From: Palsa-504 sp003136255
Lineage (GTDB): Bacteria > Actinomycetota > Actinomycetes > Streptosporangiales > Streptosporangiaceae
Reading direction: 5' to 3'
DNA length: 7,114 bases
NCBI GenBank assembly: GCA_003136255.1
Contig: PLDT01000639.1
Location: 1 to 7,114 of the forward strand
This document shows, piece after piece, positions 1 to 6,139 of the stretch. The first letter of the stretch is position 1. Each line of letters begins with the position of its first letter. Under the pieces are notes generated by a model. The model made no database searches. It was not told where the DNA came from and saw only the letters and a list, made by a program, of their open reading frames with translations. The position numbers and the translations under genes are program-made.

Positions 1-1149
1 GTTGAGCAGGCTGAACGCCAGCACCAAGGTGACCCAGGGACCGCCGGCAAACGTGCCCCGGCCGCCTCCCAGGCCGAACAGCATGGACCCGAACGCCAGG
101 ACCAGCGTCACCGCGATGCCCAGCGCGGTCCAGCGAATCACGCCATCCAGGCCGGGCAGTTCCGCCGTGGTCCCGGCCGCGCCGCCGGGCTGGAACCAGG
201 CGAACGCGCCCCCGCTGACCAGCGCGACGGCGGCCAGCAGCAGGAGGAACGGCGGCGAGCGGCGCAGCGCGTCGCCCAGCGCGCCGAACGCGTCCAGGCC
301 GAGGTAGCAGGCCGCGCAGGCGATCGTGACCCCGCCCGCCCCCACTGCGATCCACCCCAACGCGATGACGTGCGCCGATCCAGGGGAGACGAGCAGCTTG
401 GTGGTGACGCCCAGTACGACGGCCAGGAATCCGGCGGCCGCGGCGATATGCAGCGCGGTGAGCAGGCGGACGCTGCCCTCGCCGTCCCAGAACTCGTTAT
501 CGGCCAGTCCGCCCTCCAGGGCGGCCGCCGTGATCTTCCTGGCCTGCGGCGGAGCCTTCCCCCGGTACGGCGGCCGCACCGCCTCGTACCGCCACGACCT
601 GCGGGCCAGCGCCGCGAGCAGCAGCAGGAACAGGACCGGCACCAGCACCCCGACCAGGACCTGCCGGGCCGGATGACCAGCGATGTAGCGCCAGCCCAGT
701 GGGGCGAGCCACCACTGGTGCCCGGCCANNGTCAGCGCCAGCCCGCTCAGCCCGTGCGACAGCCGGTGCAGCCCGAACCGCCAGCCCGACCGCCGGGTCC
801 GGACCGAGCACATCCAGCCTGCCAGGTTGCCCAACAGGAACGGCAGCAGCGCCAGCCACAGCACCCGGACCTTGCTCCGCGAGGTCAGCCCGCCCCACGA
901 ATAGCACTCGACGTGCCGGTCCACGTCCCGGCCGGAGGCCTGATCCACCGGACTGGCGCGGTGATCGCCCGAGCGGTAGAAGCCCGCGATCTGGTCGCCG
1001 CTGGCCTGCTCGGGCGCGAGGTCGCCGAGAATGGCGTCCGGCGGTGTCCCGCCGACCCCGTGCACGCGCACCTCGGTCACGCCCTCGCACACGGCCGCCA
1101 GCGGTAGCTGGACGCTGGCCAGGGCCATGGAATGTCTAGGAATGGGCAT
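1..1149 (-). CDS. Multi-pass integral membrane protein with N-terminal HGVGGTPPD motif, C-terminus cut by window edge
   Basis: An uninterrupted minus-strand reading frame of 383 codons runs off the left edge; codon 141 contains an N. The first ~90 residues are soluble and carry a conserved-looking VRVHGVGGTPPD motif (about 28-38) followed by GDQIAGFYRS (51-60). Hydrophobic segments follow at about 95-113, 163-181, 229-250, 259-282, 299-318, 338-362 and from 371 to the edge, so at least six or seven membrane spans are visible. A charged loop lies between the second and third. The start at 1149 is preferred because GGAGG sits five bases upstream; an in-frame ATG at 1128 is the alternative. From memory, uncharacterised actinobacterial membrane proteins share the HGVxGTPP motif, which faintly recalls the HG turn of lipase-like hydrolases, but no catalytic triad can be assigned. 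Function unknown. It may share a transcript with the dehydrogenase upstream, 155 bases away across the tandem repeats. Confidence 0.8.
   Translation of the reverse strand, partial: MPIPRHSMALASVQLPLAAVCEGVTEVRVHGVGGTPPDAILGDLAPEQASGDQIAGFYRSGDHRASPVDQASGRDVDRHVECYSWGGLTSRSKVRVLWLALLPFLLGNLAGWMCSVRTRRSGWRFGLHRLSHGLSGLALXXAGHQWWLAPLGWRYIAGHPARQVLVGVLVPVLFLLLLAALARRSWRYEAVRPPYRGKAPPQARKITAAALEGGLADNEFWDGEGSVRLLTALHIAAAAGFLAVVLGVTTKLLVSPGSAHVIALGWIAVGAGGVTIACAACYLGLDAFGALGDALRRSPPFLLLLAAVALVSGGAFAWFQPGGAAGTTAELPGLDGVIRWTALGIAVTLVLAFGSMLFGLGGGRGTFAGGPWVTLVLAFSLLN
729..730. other. Two undetermined bases
   Basis: Two Ns inside the membrane protein gene. The reading frame is the same on both sides, giving Thr (ACN) then an NTG codon (Leu, Val or Met), so these look like two uncalled bases rather than a sized gap. 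Confidence 0.9.
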
Positions 1150-1154
1150 AGCCG

Positions 1155-1159
1155 CCTCC
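1155..1159 (-). promoter_or_regulatory. Ribosome binding site GGAGG for the membrane protein
   Basis: GGAGG on the minus strand lies five bases before the ATG at 1149. It decides in favour of this start over the in-frame ATG at 1128, which has no purine-rich sequence at a suitable distance. The 1160-1214 stretch further upstream holds a CCGGA/TCCGG dyad (1193-1197 and 1204-1208) with no T-tract and no convincing promoter. Confidence 0.65.
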
Positions 1160-1214
1160 GCCCCCGAGCCGGAAACTCTCTCTATGCCCTCTCCGGAGGC
1201 CGGTCCGGCGCTCC

Positions 1215-1317
1215 TGATACAGCTAGCCGCCCAGGTGATACAGCCAGCCGCCCGGTGGTACAGCTAGCCGCCCGGTGATGCAGCTAGAAGCCCGGGTGGT
1301 ACAGCTAGCCGCCCGGG
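1215..1317. repeat. Five 20-21 bp tandem repeats across the 3' end of the dehydrogenase gene
   Basis: Five head-to-tail units lie at 1215-1235, 1236-1255, 1256-1275, 1276-1296 and 1297-1317. The plus-strand consensus core is CAGCTAGCCGCCCGG, preceded by TGRT. Each unit differs from the consensus at a few positions (unit 2 has CAGCCAGCC, unit 4 CAGCTAGAAG) and lengths alternate between 20 and 21. Most units contain the palindrome GCTAGC, and two end in CCCGGG. The unit nearest the dehydrogenase encodes its last residues (Pro-Gly-Gly) and the TAG stop, so the array probably grew by duplication of the gene end. The units are contiguous with no spacers. Their role, if any, is unknown. Confidence 0.85.
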
Positions 1318-2177
1318 TCGATGTGGATCTTGGTCCCCGACCCGGTACCGATCTGCCCGGCCAGCGCCTCGGCGGCCTGGCTCAGGCCGACGGTCACGTC
1401 CACCAGTCCGGTCGGATCCACCCGCCCGTNNNNNNNNNNNNNNNNNNNNNNNNNNNNNNNNNNNNNNNNNNNNNNNNNNNNNNNNNNNNNNNNNNNNNNN
1501 NNNGTCACCGGCGGCGGATCATCCGCCGTCCAGTACCCGGTCGCTCCGAACGACCCCGCGAGCGAGCGCCGCCGCCCGTCCAGGGCCAGCACGTCCACCT
1601 CGGCGCCCGCCGCCACCGCGAACGCCGTGGTCAGCAGCCCAATCGTGCCCGGCCCGCAAACCAGCACCCGCCGGCCAGGCGCGGCGCCCGCCGCCAACGC
1701 CGCCCGCCAGGCGTTGCCCCCCGGCTCGACCAGAGCCCCCGAAACGTCGTCCACCCCCGACGGCAGCCGGTGCAGGCTCGACGCCGGAACCGCCACCTGC
1801 TCAGCCAGCGCTCCCGGCCATCCGCCCGCGATCCCGACCTCGTACCGGTCCGCGCACACGTGCCCCCGCCCGCCCCGGCAACGCACGCAGTGCCCGCAGC
1901 CGAGCATCGTGTCCCCGGTGACCCGGACGCCGAGCCACCCGGCCGGGACCCCCGCCCCGACCGCCGACACCACGCCGCACCACTCGTGGCCCGGCCGCAC
2001 TGGGAACCGCGTCTTACCCTGCGCGAAATACGCCAGCTGCCCGGTGAACAGCTCGACGTCCGTCCCGCAGATTCCCGCCCGCCGGACGTCCACCACCACC
2101 TGCCCCGCCCCGGCCGAAGGAGCCTCCACCTCCTCGACCCGGGCCGACCCAGGCCCGGCGATCACCAGTGCGCGCAT
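1305..2177 (-). CDS. Zinc-dependent medium-chain alcohol/polyol dehydrogenase, interrupted by an assembly gap
   Basis: Medium-chain dehydrogenase/reductase with a GroES-like N-terminal domain and an NAD(P)-binding Rossmann domain; the family oxidises alcohols, polyols or threonine. Visible motifs are the catalytic zinc ligands GICGTD (Cys37) and GHE (His64, Glu65), four structural zinc cysteines (94, 97, 100, 108), Glu151 in LVEPGG where EPL is commoner, and the nucleotide motif CGPGTIG (174-180). Asp200 after the second strand favours NAD over NADP. The 74-base N run removes part of the Rossmann domain. The residues after it (GRVDPTGLVDV, then KIHIDP) match a normal family C-terminus in the same frame. 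At 290 residues it is shorter than the usual ~340, so the gap is probably under-sized. The start gives the classic MRALV opening but has only a distant GGAG. The exact substrate cannot be read from the sequence. Confidence 0.88.
   Translation of the reverse strand: MRALVIAGPGSARVEEVEAPSAGAGQVVVDVRRAGICGTDVELFTGQLAYFAQGKTRFPVRPGHEWCGVVSAVGAGVPAGWLGVRVTGDTMLGCGHCVRCRGGRGHVCADRYEVGIAGGWPGALAEQVAVPASSLHRLPSGVDDVSGALVEPGGNAWRAALAAGAAPGRRVLVCGPGTIGLLTTAFAVAAGAEVDVLALDGRRRSLAGSFGATGYWTADDPPPVXXXXXXXXXXXXXXXXXXXXXXXXXXGRVDPTGLVDVTVGLSQAAEALAGQIGTGSGTKIHIDPGG
1430..1503. other. Assembly gap of 74 Ns inside the dehydrogenase gene
   Basis: A run of 74 Ns splits the C-terminal half of the dehydrogenase. 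Only about 25 codons fit in it, whereas relatives have roughly 85-90 residues between the corresponding points. The N count is therefore probably a scaffolding estimate and not a measured length. Confidence 0.95.
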
Positions 2178-2258
2178 GACGACAAGGCTCTCACTCCGGT
2201 TCCCAGCCCTGGCGCGTCGGTCAAGTAACGATGTTCTCCCGCATCATCGGCACCTGAG

Positions 2259-2287
2259 ATCACACAAGACATACCGTCTACCGTCAA
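2259..2287 (-). promoter_or_regulatory. Candidate promoter for the dehydrogenase gene
   Basis: On the minus strand, TTGACG (2287-2282) is followed after 17 bases by TGTGAT (2264-2259), which resembles a -35/-10 pair of the main vegetative sigma factor with a good -35 and a weak -10. Transcription would start near 2252, giving a leader of about 75 bases. Support is by pattern only. Confidence 0.35.
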
Positions 2288-2299
2288 TCGAACAATTAT

Positions 2300-2329
2300 C
2301 GGGGAGTATTCAGGCTCCGGGGAGCGTTC
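2300..2329 (-). repeat. Pair of 12-base direct repeats upstream of the candidate dehydrogenase promoter
   Basis: On the minus strand, GAACGCTCCCCG (2329-2318) and GAATACTCCCCG (2311-2300) match at 10 of 12 positions and are offset by 18 bases. They end 12 bases upstream of the candidate -35 box, a position typical of an activator site. An inverted copy of the CTCCCCG core occurs at 2371-2377. The binding protein is unknown. Confidence 0.4.
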
Positions 2330-2465
2330 TGGGGTCTATGATGCACAAACCGCTCCCACAAGCCCATATCCTCCCCGCTATCCGCTACGGGAGCGACGTG
2401 AAGCAACCGTTGAGGCACGCGTGACGAGCCCAGCACCGGCGAGCCAGCGTCGAACCGCCGCGAGC

Positions 2466-3581
2466 TTAGGTGGCGACCAGCGGCTCCTCGGCGGGCGCCG
2501 GGACGACGCCGCGGGCCCCGGCCAGCACGCGCAGCGCGTCCGGCGGCAGGTAGGCGTGCACGGGGGTGCCCTGGGCCAGGTCCGGGTGCTCGCCGTCGTT
2601 CTGGACCAGGGCCTGCAGCGGGACGCCGGGAGCCAGGCGCAGCATGACCTGGGTGGCGGCGCCGAGGAAGACCACCCGCTCGACCATCGCGGGCACCCGG
2701 TTGTCACCGGGCGACCCGTGCGCCTCGATCCGGACCCGCTCCGGCCTGATGACCGCGTGCGCGGGCCCGCCCACCGCGGCCTCACACCGCGCCGAGGCCA
2801 GCGCGAAGTCGCCGATCCGCAGCACGCCGGGCGGCCCTACAGACTCTACCGAAACCTCCATCAGGTTGGCCGCGCCCAGGAAGTCGGCCACGTAGGTGTC
2901 CGCCGGCTCCTCGTAGACCTGGCGTGGCGTGCCGATCTGCACGATCCGGCCGGCGTTCATCACGGCCAGCCGGTCAGACATGGTCAGCGCCTCCTCCTGA
3001 TCGTGGGTGACGTAGAGGAAGGTGATGCCGACTCGTTCCTGCAGCGCCTTCAGCTCGACCTTGAGCGAGCGGCGCAGCTTGGCGTCCAGCGCGCCGAGCG
3101 GTTCGTCCAGCAGCAGCACGGCCGGGTTGAGCACCAGCGCGCGGGCCAGCGCGACGCGCTGCTGCTGGCCGCCGGACAGCTGGCCCGGGCGGCGTTTGGC
3201 GAACGAGGTCATCATGACCAGCTCGAGGGCCTGGTTCACCCGGCGCGCAAGGTCCGCCTTGTCCAGCGAGCGGTGCCGCAGCCCGAAGGCCACGTTGTCG
3301 TACACGGACAGGAACGGGAACAGCGCGTAGCTCTGGAACACCGTGTTGACGTTGCGGCGGTGCGGCGGCACGTCCGACACGTCAACCCCGTCGAGCAGGA
3401 TCTTGCCCGACGTCGGCTGTTCGAACCCGGCGATCAGGCGCAAGGTGGTGGTCTTGCCGCAGCCCGACGGGCCGAGCAGGGAGAAGAACTCACCGCTGGC
3501 CACGGTCAGGTCGATGTTGTCGACCGCGATCTCGCCGAACCTCTTGGTCAGCCCGGATAGCTCGATGCTTCCTCCGGCCAC
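2466..3581 (-). CDS. ABC transporter ATP-binding protein, spermidine/putrescine (PotA-like) class
   Basis: Cytoplasmic ATPase that powers an importer by ATP hydrolysis. The 371 residues have the complete nucleotide-binding set: Walker A GPSGCGKTT (37-45), Q-loop Gln83 in VFQSYALFPF, signature LSGGQQQR (135-142), Walker B VLLLDE (155-160) and switch His193 in VTHDQEEALT. The C-terminal region (about 235-350, with AHAVIRPERVRIE) is a TOBE-type domain typical of the CUT1/PotA/FbpC group. Length and the R-x-VNTVFQ-x-YALFP stretch fit the polyamine class best, but iron, thiamine or other small-molecule importers share this architecture. The start is GTG at 3581, supported by a strong GGAGG. It lies 17 bases after tetR and is probably co-transcribed with it. 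No permease or binding-protein gene follows; the next 288 bases are non-coding, so its membrane partners must be elsewhere. Confidence 0.92.
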   Translation of the reverse strand: MAGGSIELSGLTKRFGEIAVDNIDLTVASGEFFSLLGPSGCGKTTTLRLIAGFEQPTSGKILLDGVDVSDVPPHRRNVNTVFQSYALFPFLSVYDNVAFGLRHRSLDKADLARRVNQALELVMMTSFAKRRPGQLSGGQQQRVALARALVLNPAVLLLDEPLGALDAKLRRSLKVELKALQERVGITFLYVTHDQEEALTMSDRLAVMNAGRIVQIGTPRQVYEEPADTYVADFLGAANLMEVSVESVGPPGVLRIGDFALASARCEAAVGGPAHAVIRPERVRIEAHGSPGDNRVPAMVERVVFLGAATQVMLRLAPGVPLQALVQNDGEHPDLAQGTPVHAYLPPDALRVLAGARGVVPAPAEEPLVAT

Positions 3582-3588
3582 GGCGCCA

Positions 3589-3593
3589 CCTCC
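3589..3593 (-). promoter_or_regulatory. Ribosome binding site fixing the GTG start of the ABC ATPase
   Basis: GGAGG, continuing as GGAGGTGG, lies seven bases before the GTG at 3581 and six bases after the end of the tetR stop codon region. It supports the GTG start and separate translation of the second gene in the tetR unit. Confidence 0.75.
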
Positions 3594-3598
3594 GAAAG

Positions 3599-4336
3599 TT
3601 ACCTGCCGCGTTTACGCGCCCGCGGGGGAGCGGGCGCAGGCTTCCCGTCAACTCTGTTGGCCTGGGGGGACACTCTGCCCCCTGGGGCCACCCCAGACCC
3701 CGTGGGCCCGGACCCCCCGAATTGCAACTGCCCGGCCGCGAACCGCATCGCCAGCTCATACGCGCGCTGCGGCAGCACCTCCGAGTCCTCGAGGGCGATC
3801 TGCACCGCCAGCCCGTCGAGCAGGCCGGCCAGCGTGATCGTGAAATCGTCCGCGTCCAAGGGCGCGAACTCCCCGGCCTCCTGGCCGGCCAGCACGATGG
3901 AGCGGATGGCGTGCCGCCACCGCTCGTCGGACTTCTGCCGCACCGCGGCCACCCCCGGGTTCCGCGGCGAGAACGCCCACAGGTCCAGCCACAGCAGCCA
4001 GTAGCTGCGCGGCTCGGGGTCGGTGCCAGGCAGGCAGGTCATGGCGATGAGCTCGCCCAGCCGCCCGGCCGCGGTCGGGATCTCCTCCATCCGCCGCAGA
4101 TACTCGGCGTACCAGCTGTCCTCGGAGTACCTGATCGCCTCGGTGAGCAGCTGGTCGCGGGTCTTGAAGTAGTAGATGACCAGCGCCGGGCTCGTCCCGG
4201 TGCGTTCGGCGACGTCGGCGATCCTGGTGTCGGCGTACCCCCGCTCGACGATGACCTCCAGCGCGGCGCGCAGCATCTGCTCCCGCCGCTGCTCCGCGGA
4301 GTCCCGCGCAGCTCCAGTGCCCCCCTGCTCCTTCAT
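3599..4336 (-). CDS. TetR-family transcriptional regulator with basic C-terminal tail
   Basis: DNA-binding regulator of 245 residues, most likely a ligand-responsive repressor. The N-terminal helix-turn-helix is clear: QMLRAALEVIVERGYADTRI (20-39), then recognition-helix region ADVAERTGTSPALVIYYFKT (40-59) and the usual RDQLL that follows. The ligand domain (about 75-200), with SYWLLWLDLWAF and a closing helix GLLDGLAVQIALED, resembles BetI-type (TetR_C_6) regulators. Residues 206-245 form a Gly/Pro-rich tail ending in RARKRGR, beyond the usual ~200-residue family length; its role is unknown. The ATG at 4336 gives a ~20-residue lead before the first helix; a GGGG run 12 bases upstream is a weak ribosome site. 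The gene diverges from the flavoprotein gene across a region with a perfect TetR-style dyad, so it probably represses that gene and perhaps itself. It is followed closely by the ABC ATPase gene. Confidence 0.93.
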   Translation of the reverse strand: MKEQGGTGAARDSAEQRREQMLRAALEVIVERGYADTRIADVAERTGTSPALVIYYFKTRDQLLTEAIRYSEDSWYAEYLRRMEEIPTAAGRLGELIAMTCLPGTDPEPRSYWLLWLDLWAFSPRNPGVAAVRQKSDERWRHAIRSIVLAGQEAGEFAPLDADDFTITLAGLLDGLAVQIALEDSEVLPQRAYELAMRFAAGQLQFGGSGPTGSGVAPGGRVSPQANRVDGKPAPAPPRARKRGR

Positions 4337-4343
4337 GTCCGCC

Positions 4344-4390
4344 CCGCGCCCCTTCAGCTCGCTCGCGAACCCGTGCCCTTCAGGGCGCGG
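4344..4390 (-). repeat. 8-bp GC-only inverted repeat in the tetR leader
   Basis: CCGCGCCC (4344-4351) and GGGCGCGG (4383-4390) are perfect complements separated by 31 bases. In tetR mRNA the second arm ends only seven bases before the start codon, so a stem could mask the ribosome site. In DNA this rich in G and C such a stem may also arise by chance. Confidence 0.35.
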
Positions 4391-4392
4391 TC

Positions 4393-4422
4393 TTGAGAAT
4401 TTATCGTAGCAGCTTCTAGACT
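4393..4422 (+). promoter_or_regulatory. Candidate promoter of the flavoprotein gene
   Basis: TTGAGA (4393-4398) and TAGACT (4417-4422) are separated by 18 bases. TAGACT fits the actinobacterial TANNNT -10 form. Transcription would start near 4429, giving a leader of about 28 bases with GGAGGG (4443-4448) as the ribosome site. The -10 box overlaps the left arm of the operator dyad, the expected layout for repression. On the opposite strand TACGAT (4408-4403) is a possible -10 box for tetR, without a convincing -35. Confidence 0.55.
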
Positions 4423-4434
4423 GAATGTTCAGTC
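4419..4434. promoter_or_regulatory. Probable TetR operator, perfect 7+7 dyad
   Basis: GACTGAATGTTCAGTC is a perfect inverted repeat of seven bases around a two-base centre. It lies between the divergent tetR and flavoprotein genes and overlaps the candidate -10 and start point of the flavoprotein promoter. Dyads of about 14-18 bases in this position are typical targets of TetR-family proteins encoded next door. The pairing with this regulator is inferred from position. Confidence 0.7.
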
Positions 4435-4456
4435 AATCTTTTGGAGGGCCAGGTAC

Positions 4457-6139
4457 ATGGCAACGAAGGCAACCAAGGCGACGGGCCCGGCGAGCGCGAC
4501 GCGAGCCACCGGAGCTACCGGAGCCGCGGATTACGACGCGATCATCGTCGGCGGCGGGCATAACGGGCTGGTCGCCGCGGCGTACCTGGCCCGCTCGGGG
4601 GCCCGCACCCTGGTGCTCGAGGCACGGAACAAGACCGGCGGCGCCGCGACCACCGAAGCCCCGTGGCCGGACGCACCCGAGTTCAACGTCACCCGTCTGT
4701 CCTACGTGATGTCGCTGCTGCCCCCGACCATCATCAACGACCTGCAACTAGCAAAACATGGCTACAAGATCTTCCCGATGGGCCCGTACTACCAGGCCTT
4801 TCCCGAGGGCGGGTCGATAAAGCTCTATGCCGACGACGCTCAGCGCAACCACGTCGAAGTCTCAAAATGGTCGAAGAAGGACGCCGACGCGATGCCGCGC
4901 TGGGACGCCTGGCTGGCCGGCCTGGCCGAGGTGCTGGGACCGCTCCTGCTCACCGTCCCGCCGAACCTCGGCTCGCATCAGCCGAAGGACCTCAAGGAAA
5001 CCCTCCGGCTGGCCTGGCGCCACAAAAACCTGGACGTGCGCACCATCGCCGACGTGACCCGGCTGATGACCATGTCGATCGCCGACCTGCTCGACGACTG
5101 GTTCGAGTCGCCGCAGGTCAAGGGGGCGCTCGCGGTCAACGGCGTGATCGGCACCTGGGCCGGCCCGTTCGAGCCAGGTACCGCCTACGTGATGGCGCAC
5201 CACTCCATCGGCGACGTCGGCGACGGGCACCTGGGCAACTGGGGCTTCCAGGAGGGCGGCATGGGCGCCGTGGCCGACGCCATCGCCAACGCCGCGCGCG
5301 AGAACGGCGCCGAGATCCGCACCGGCGCGAAAGTAAACCAAATCCTGATCAGCAACGGCCGGGCCCGCGGCGTCGAACTCGACAACGGCCAGCAACTCAC
5401 CGCCAAGGTGGTCGTCACGAGCCTGCATCCCCGCACCGCGTTCCTGGACCACGTGGGCCGCCAGAACCTCCCAGACGACTTCGTGACCGACATCGAGCAC
5501 TGGAAGACCCGCAGCGGCGTGGTCAAGATCAACCTGGCCCTGGCCGAACTGCCCGACTTCACCGCTGACCCCGGCACTAACCTGCAGGAACATCACACCG
5601 GGTCGGTGGAGATGGCGCCGACGATGCCCTACATCGAGCGCGCCTTCACCGAGGCCCGCGAGGGCCGGCCGGCGACCCGGCCGTTCAGCGACGGCGTGAT
5701 CCCGACCGCCTTCGACCGGACCCTGTGCCCGGACGGCTACCACATCATGTCGCTGTTCACCCAGTGGGTGCCCGCCGCCTGGAACGAGCAGCCGCACACC
5801 GAGGAACTCCAGGCCTACGCCGACCGCATGATCGACTGCTACAACGAGGTGGCGCCGAACTTCAAGAGCTCGATCCTGCACCGCGACATCGTCGGCCCGT
5901 ACGAGATGGAGCACGACTACGGCCTGATCGGCGGCAACATCTTCCACGGCGAGCTGTCCCTGGAGCAGCTGTTCCACATGCGCCCCGCGCCGGGTTTCGC
6001 CGACTACCGCACGCCGGTGCCCGGCCTGTACTACGCCAGCTCGGCCACCCACGCCGGCGGCGGCGTGTGCGGCATCCCCGGCATGCAGGCGGCCCGGGCC
6101 GCGATCGCCGACCGCCGCAAGCGAGTCCGGCGCCGGTGA
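4457..6139 (+). CDS. FAD-dependent oxidoreductase, PYROXD2/phytoene-dehydrogenase-like
   Basis: Flavoprotein of 560 residues in the COG1233 group (PYROXD2, CrtI, retinol saturase relatives). These use FAD in oxidation or desaturation reactions; most bacterial members have no known substrate. The dinucleotide-binding fold starts at about residue 26 (YDAIIVGGGHNGLVAAAYLA), with glycines 32-37 and the ribose-binding acidic residue in LVLEAR (about 55), then NKTGGAATTE. Near the C-terminus SSATHAGGGVCGIPGM (about 528-543) is the second FAD-contact motif of the family. There is no signal peptide or membrane span. Residues 2-24 are an odd low-complexity lead of Ala-Thr-x triplets (ATKATKATG, ATRATGATG) before the normal start of the fold; the C-terminus is Arg/Lys-rich. 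GGAGGG eight bases upstream supports the ATG. It diverges from tetR and overlaps the acyl-CoA ligase gene by four bases, so it is probably TetR-controlled and translationally coupled to that gene. Confidence 0.92.
   Translation: MATKATKATGPASATRATGATGAADYDAIIVGGGHNGLVAAAYLARSGARTLVLEARNKTGGAATTEAPWPDAPEFNVTRLSYVMSLLPPTIINDLQLAKHGYKIFPMGPYYQAFPEGGSIKLYADDAQRNHVEVSKWSKKDADAMPRWDAWLAGLAEVLGPLLLTVPPNLGSHQPKDLKETLRLAWRHKNLDVRTIADVTRLMTMSIADLLDDWFESPQVKGALAVNGVIGTWAGPFEPGTAYVMAHHSIGDVGDGHLGNWGFQEGGMGAVADAIANAARENGAEIRTGAKVNQILISNGRARGVELDNGQQLTAKVVVTSLHPRTAFLDHVGRQNLPDDFVTDIEHWKTRSGVVKINLALAELPDFTADPGTNLQEHHTGSVEMAPTMPYIERAFTEAREGRPATRPFSDGVIPTAFDRTLCPDGYHIMSLFTQWVPAAWNEQPHTEELQAYADRMIDCYNEVAPNFKSSILHRDIVGPYEMEHDYGLIGGNIFHGELSLEQLFHMRPAPGFADYRTPVPGLYYASSATHAGGGVCGIPGMQAARAAIADRRKRVRRR

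Larger units (their letters stand above)
2178..2465. other. Relatively AT-rich intergenic region between ABC ATPase and dehydrogenase
   Basis: No open frame here has coding character. It is the least GC-rich stretch of the left half (especially about 2220-2370). It holds a candidate minus-strand promoter (2259-2287), two 12-base direct repeats (2300-2329) and a weak imperfect hairpin (CTCCC at 2371-2375, GGGAG at 2389-2393, 13-base loop) with no T-tract. This suggests the dehydrogenase has its own promoter instead of being read through from the ATPase gene. Confidence 0.6.

Noticed and set aside
370..1107. Open frames on both strands in 326-1139 that differ from the membrane protein frame
   Set aside because: Their translations are Arg/Pro/Gln- or Gly/Arg-rich without domains, whereas the chosen minus frame gives several clean hydrophobic spans, a soluble head domain and a well-placed ribosome site.
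1215..1317. CRISPR array
   Set aside because: The repeats are directly adjacent with no spacers, only 20-21 bases long, and no cas genes are present.
1430..1503. Frameshift or pseudogene in the dehydrogenase
   Set aside because: Both sides of the N run are in the same frame and fit the family; the short length is better explained by the assembly gap.
2371..2393. Rho-independent terminator after the ABC ATPase gene
   Set aside because: The stem is only five perfect base pairs with a 13-base loop, lies about 75 bases past the stop codon and has no T-tract on the minus strand.
1321..2424. Long plus-strand open frames opposite the dehydrogenase gene
   Set aside because: They pass through the N run and read as Pro/Arg/Thr-rich sequence; the minus strand encodes the zinc-binding and nucleotide-binding motifs.
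2421..3560. 379-codon plus-strand open frame opposite the ABC ATPase gene
   Set aside because: The minus strand encodes all ABC ATPase motifs in order; the plus frame is a high-GC shadow.
4862..6052. 396-codon minus-strand open frame opposite the flavoprotein gene
   Set aside because: It is a shadow of the plus-strand gene caused by high GC. Its translation is rich in Val, Gly, Arg and His with no family motifs, while the plus-strand frame has clear FAD-binding motifs.
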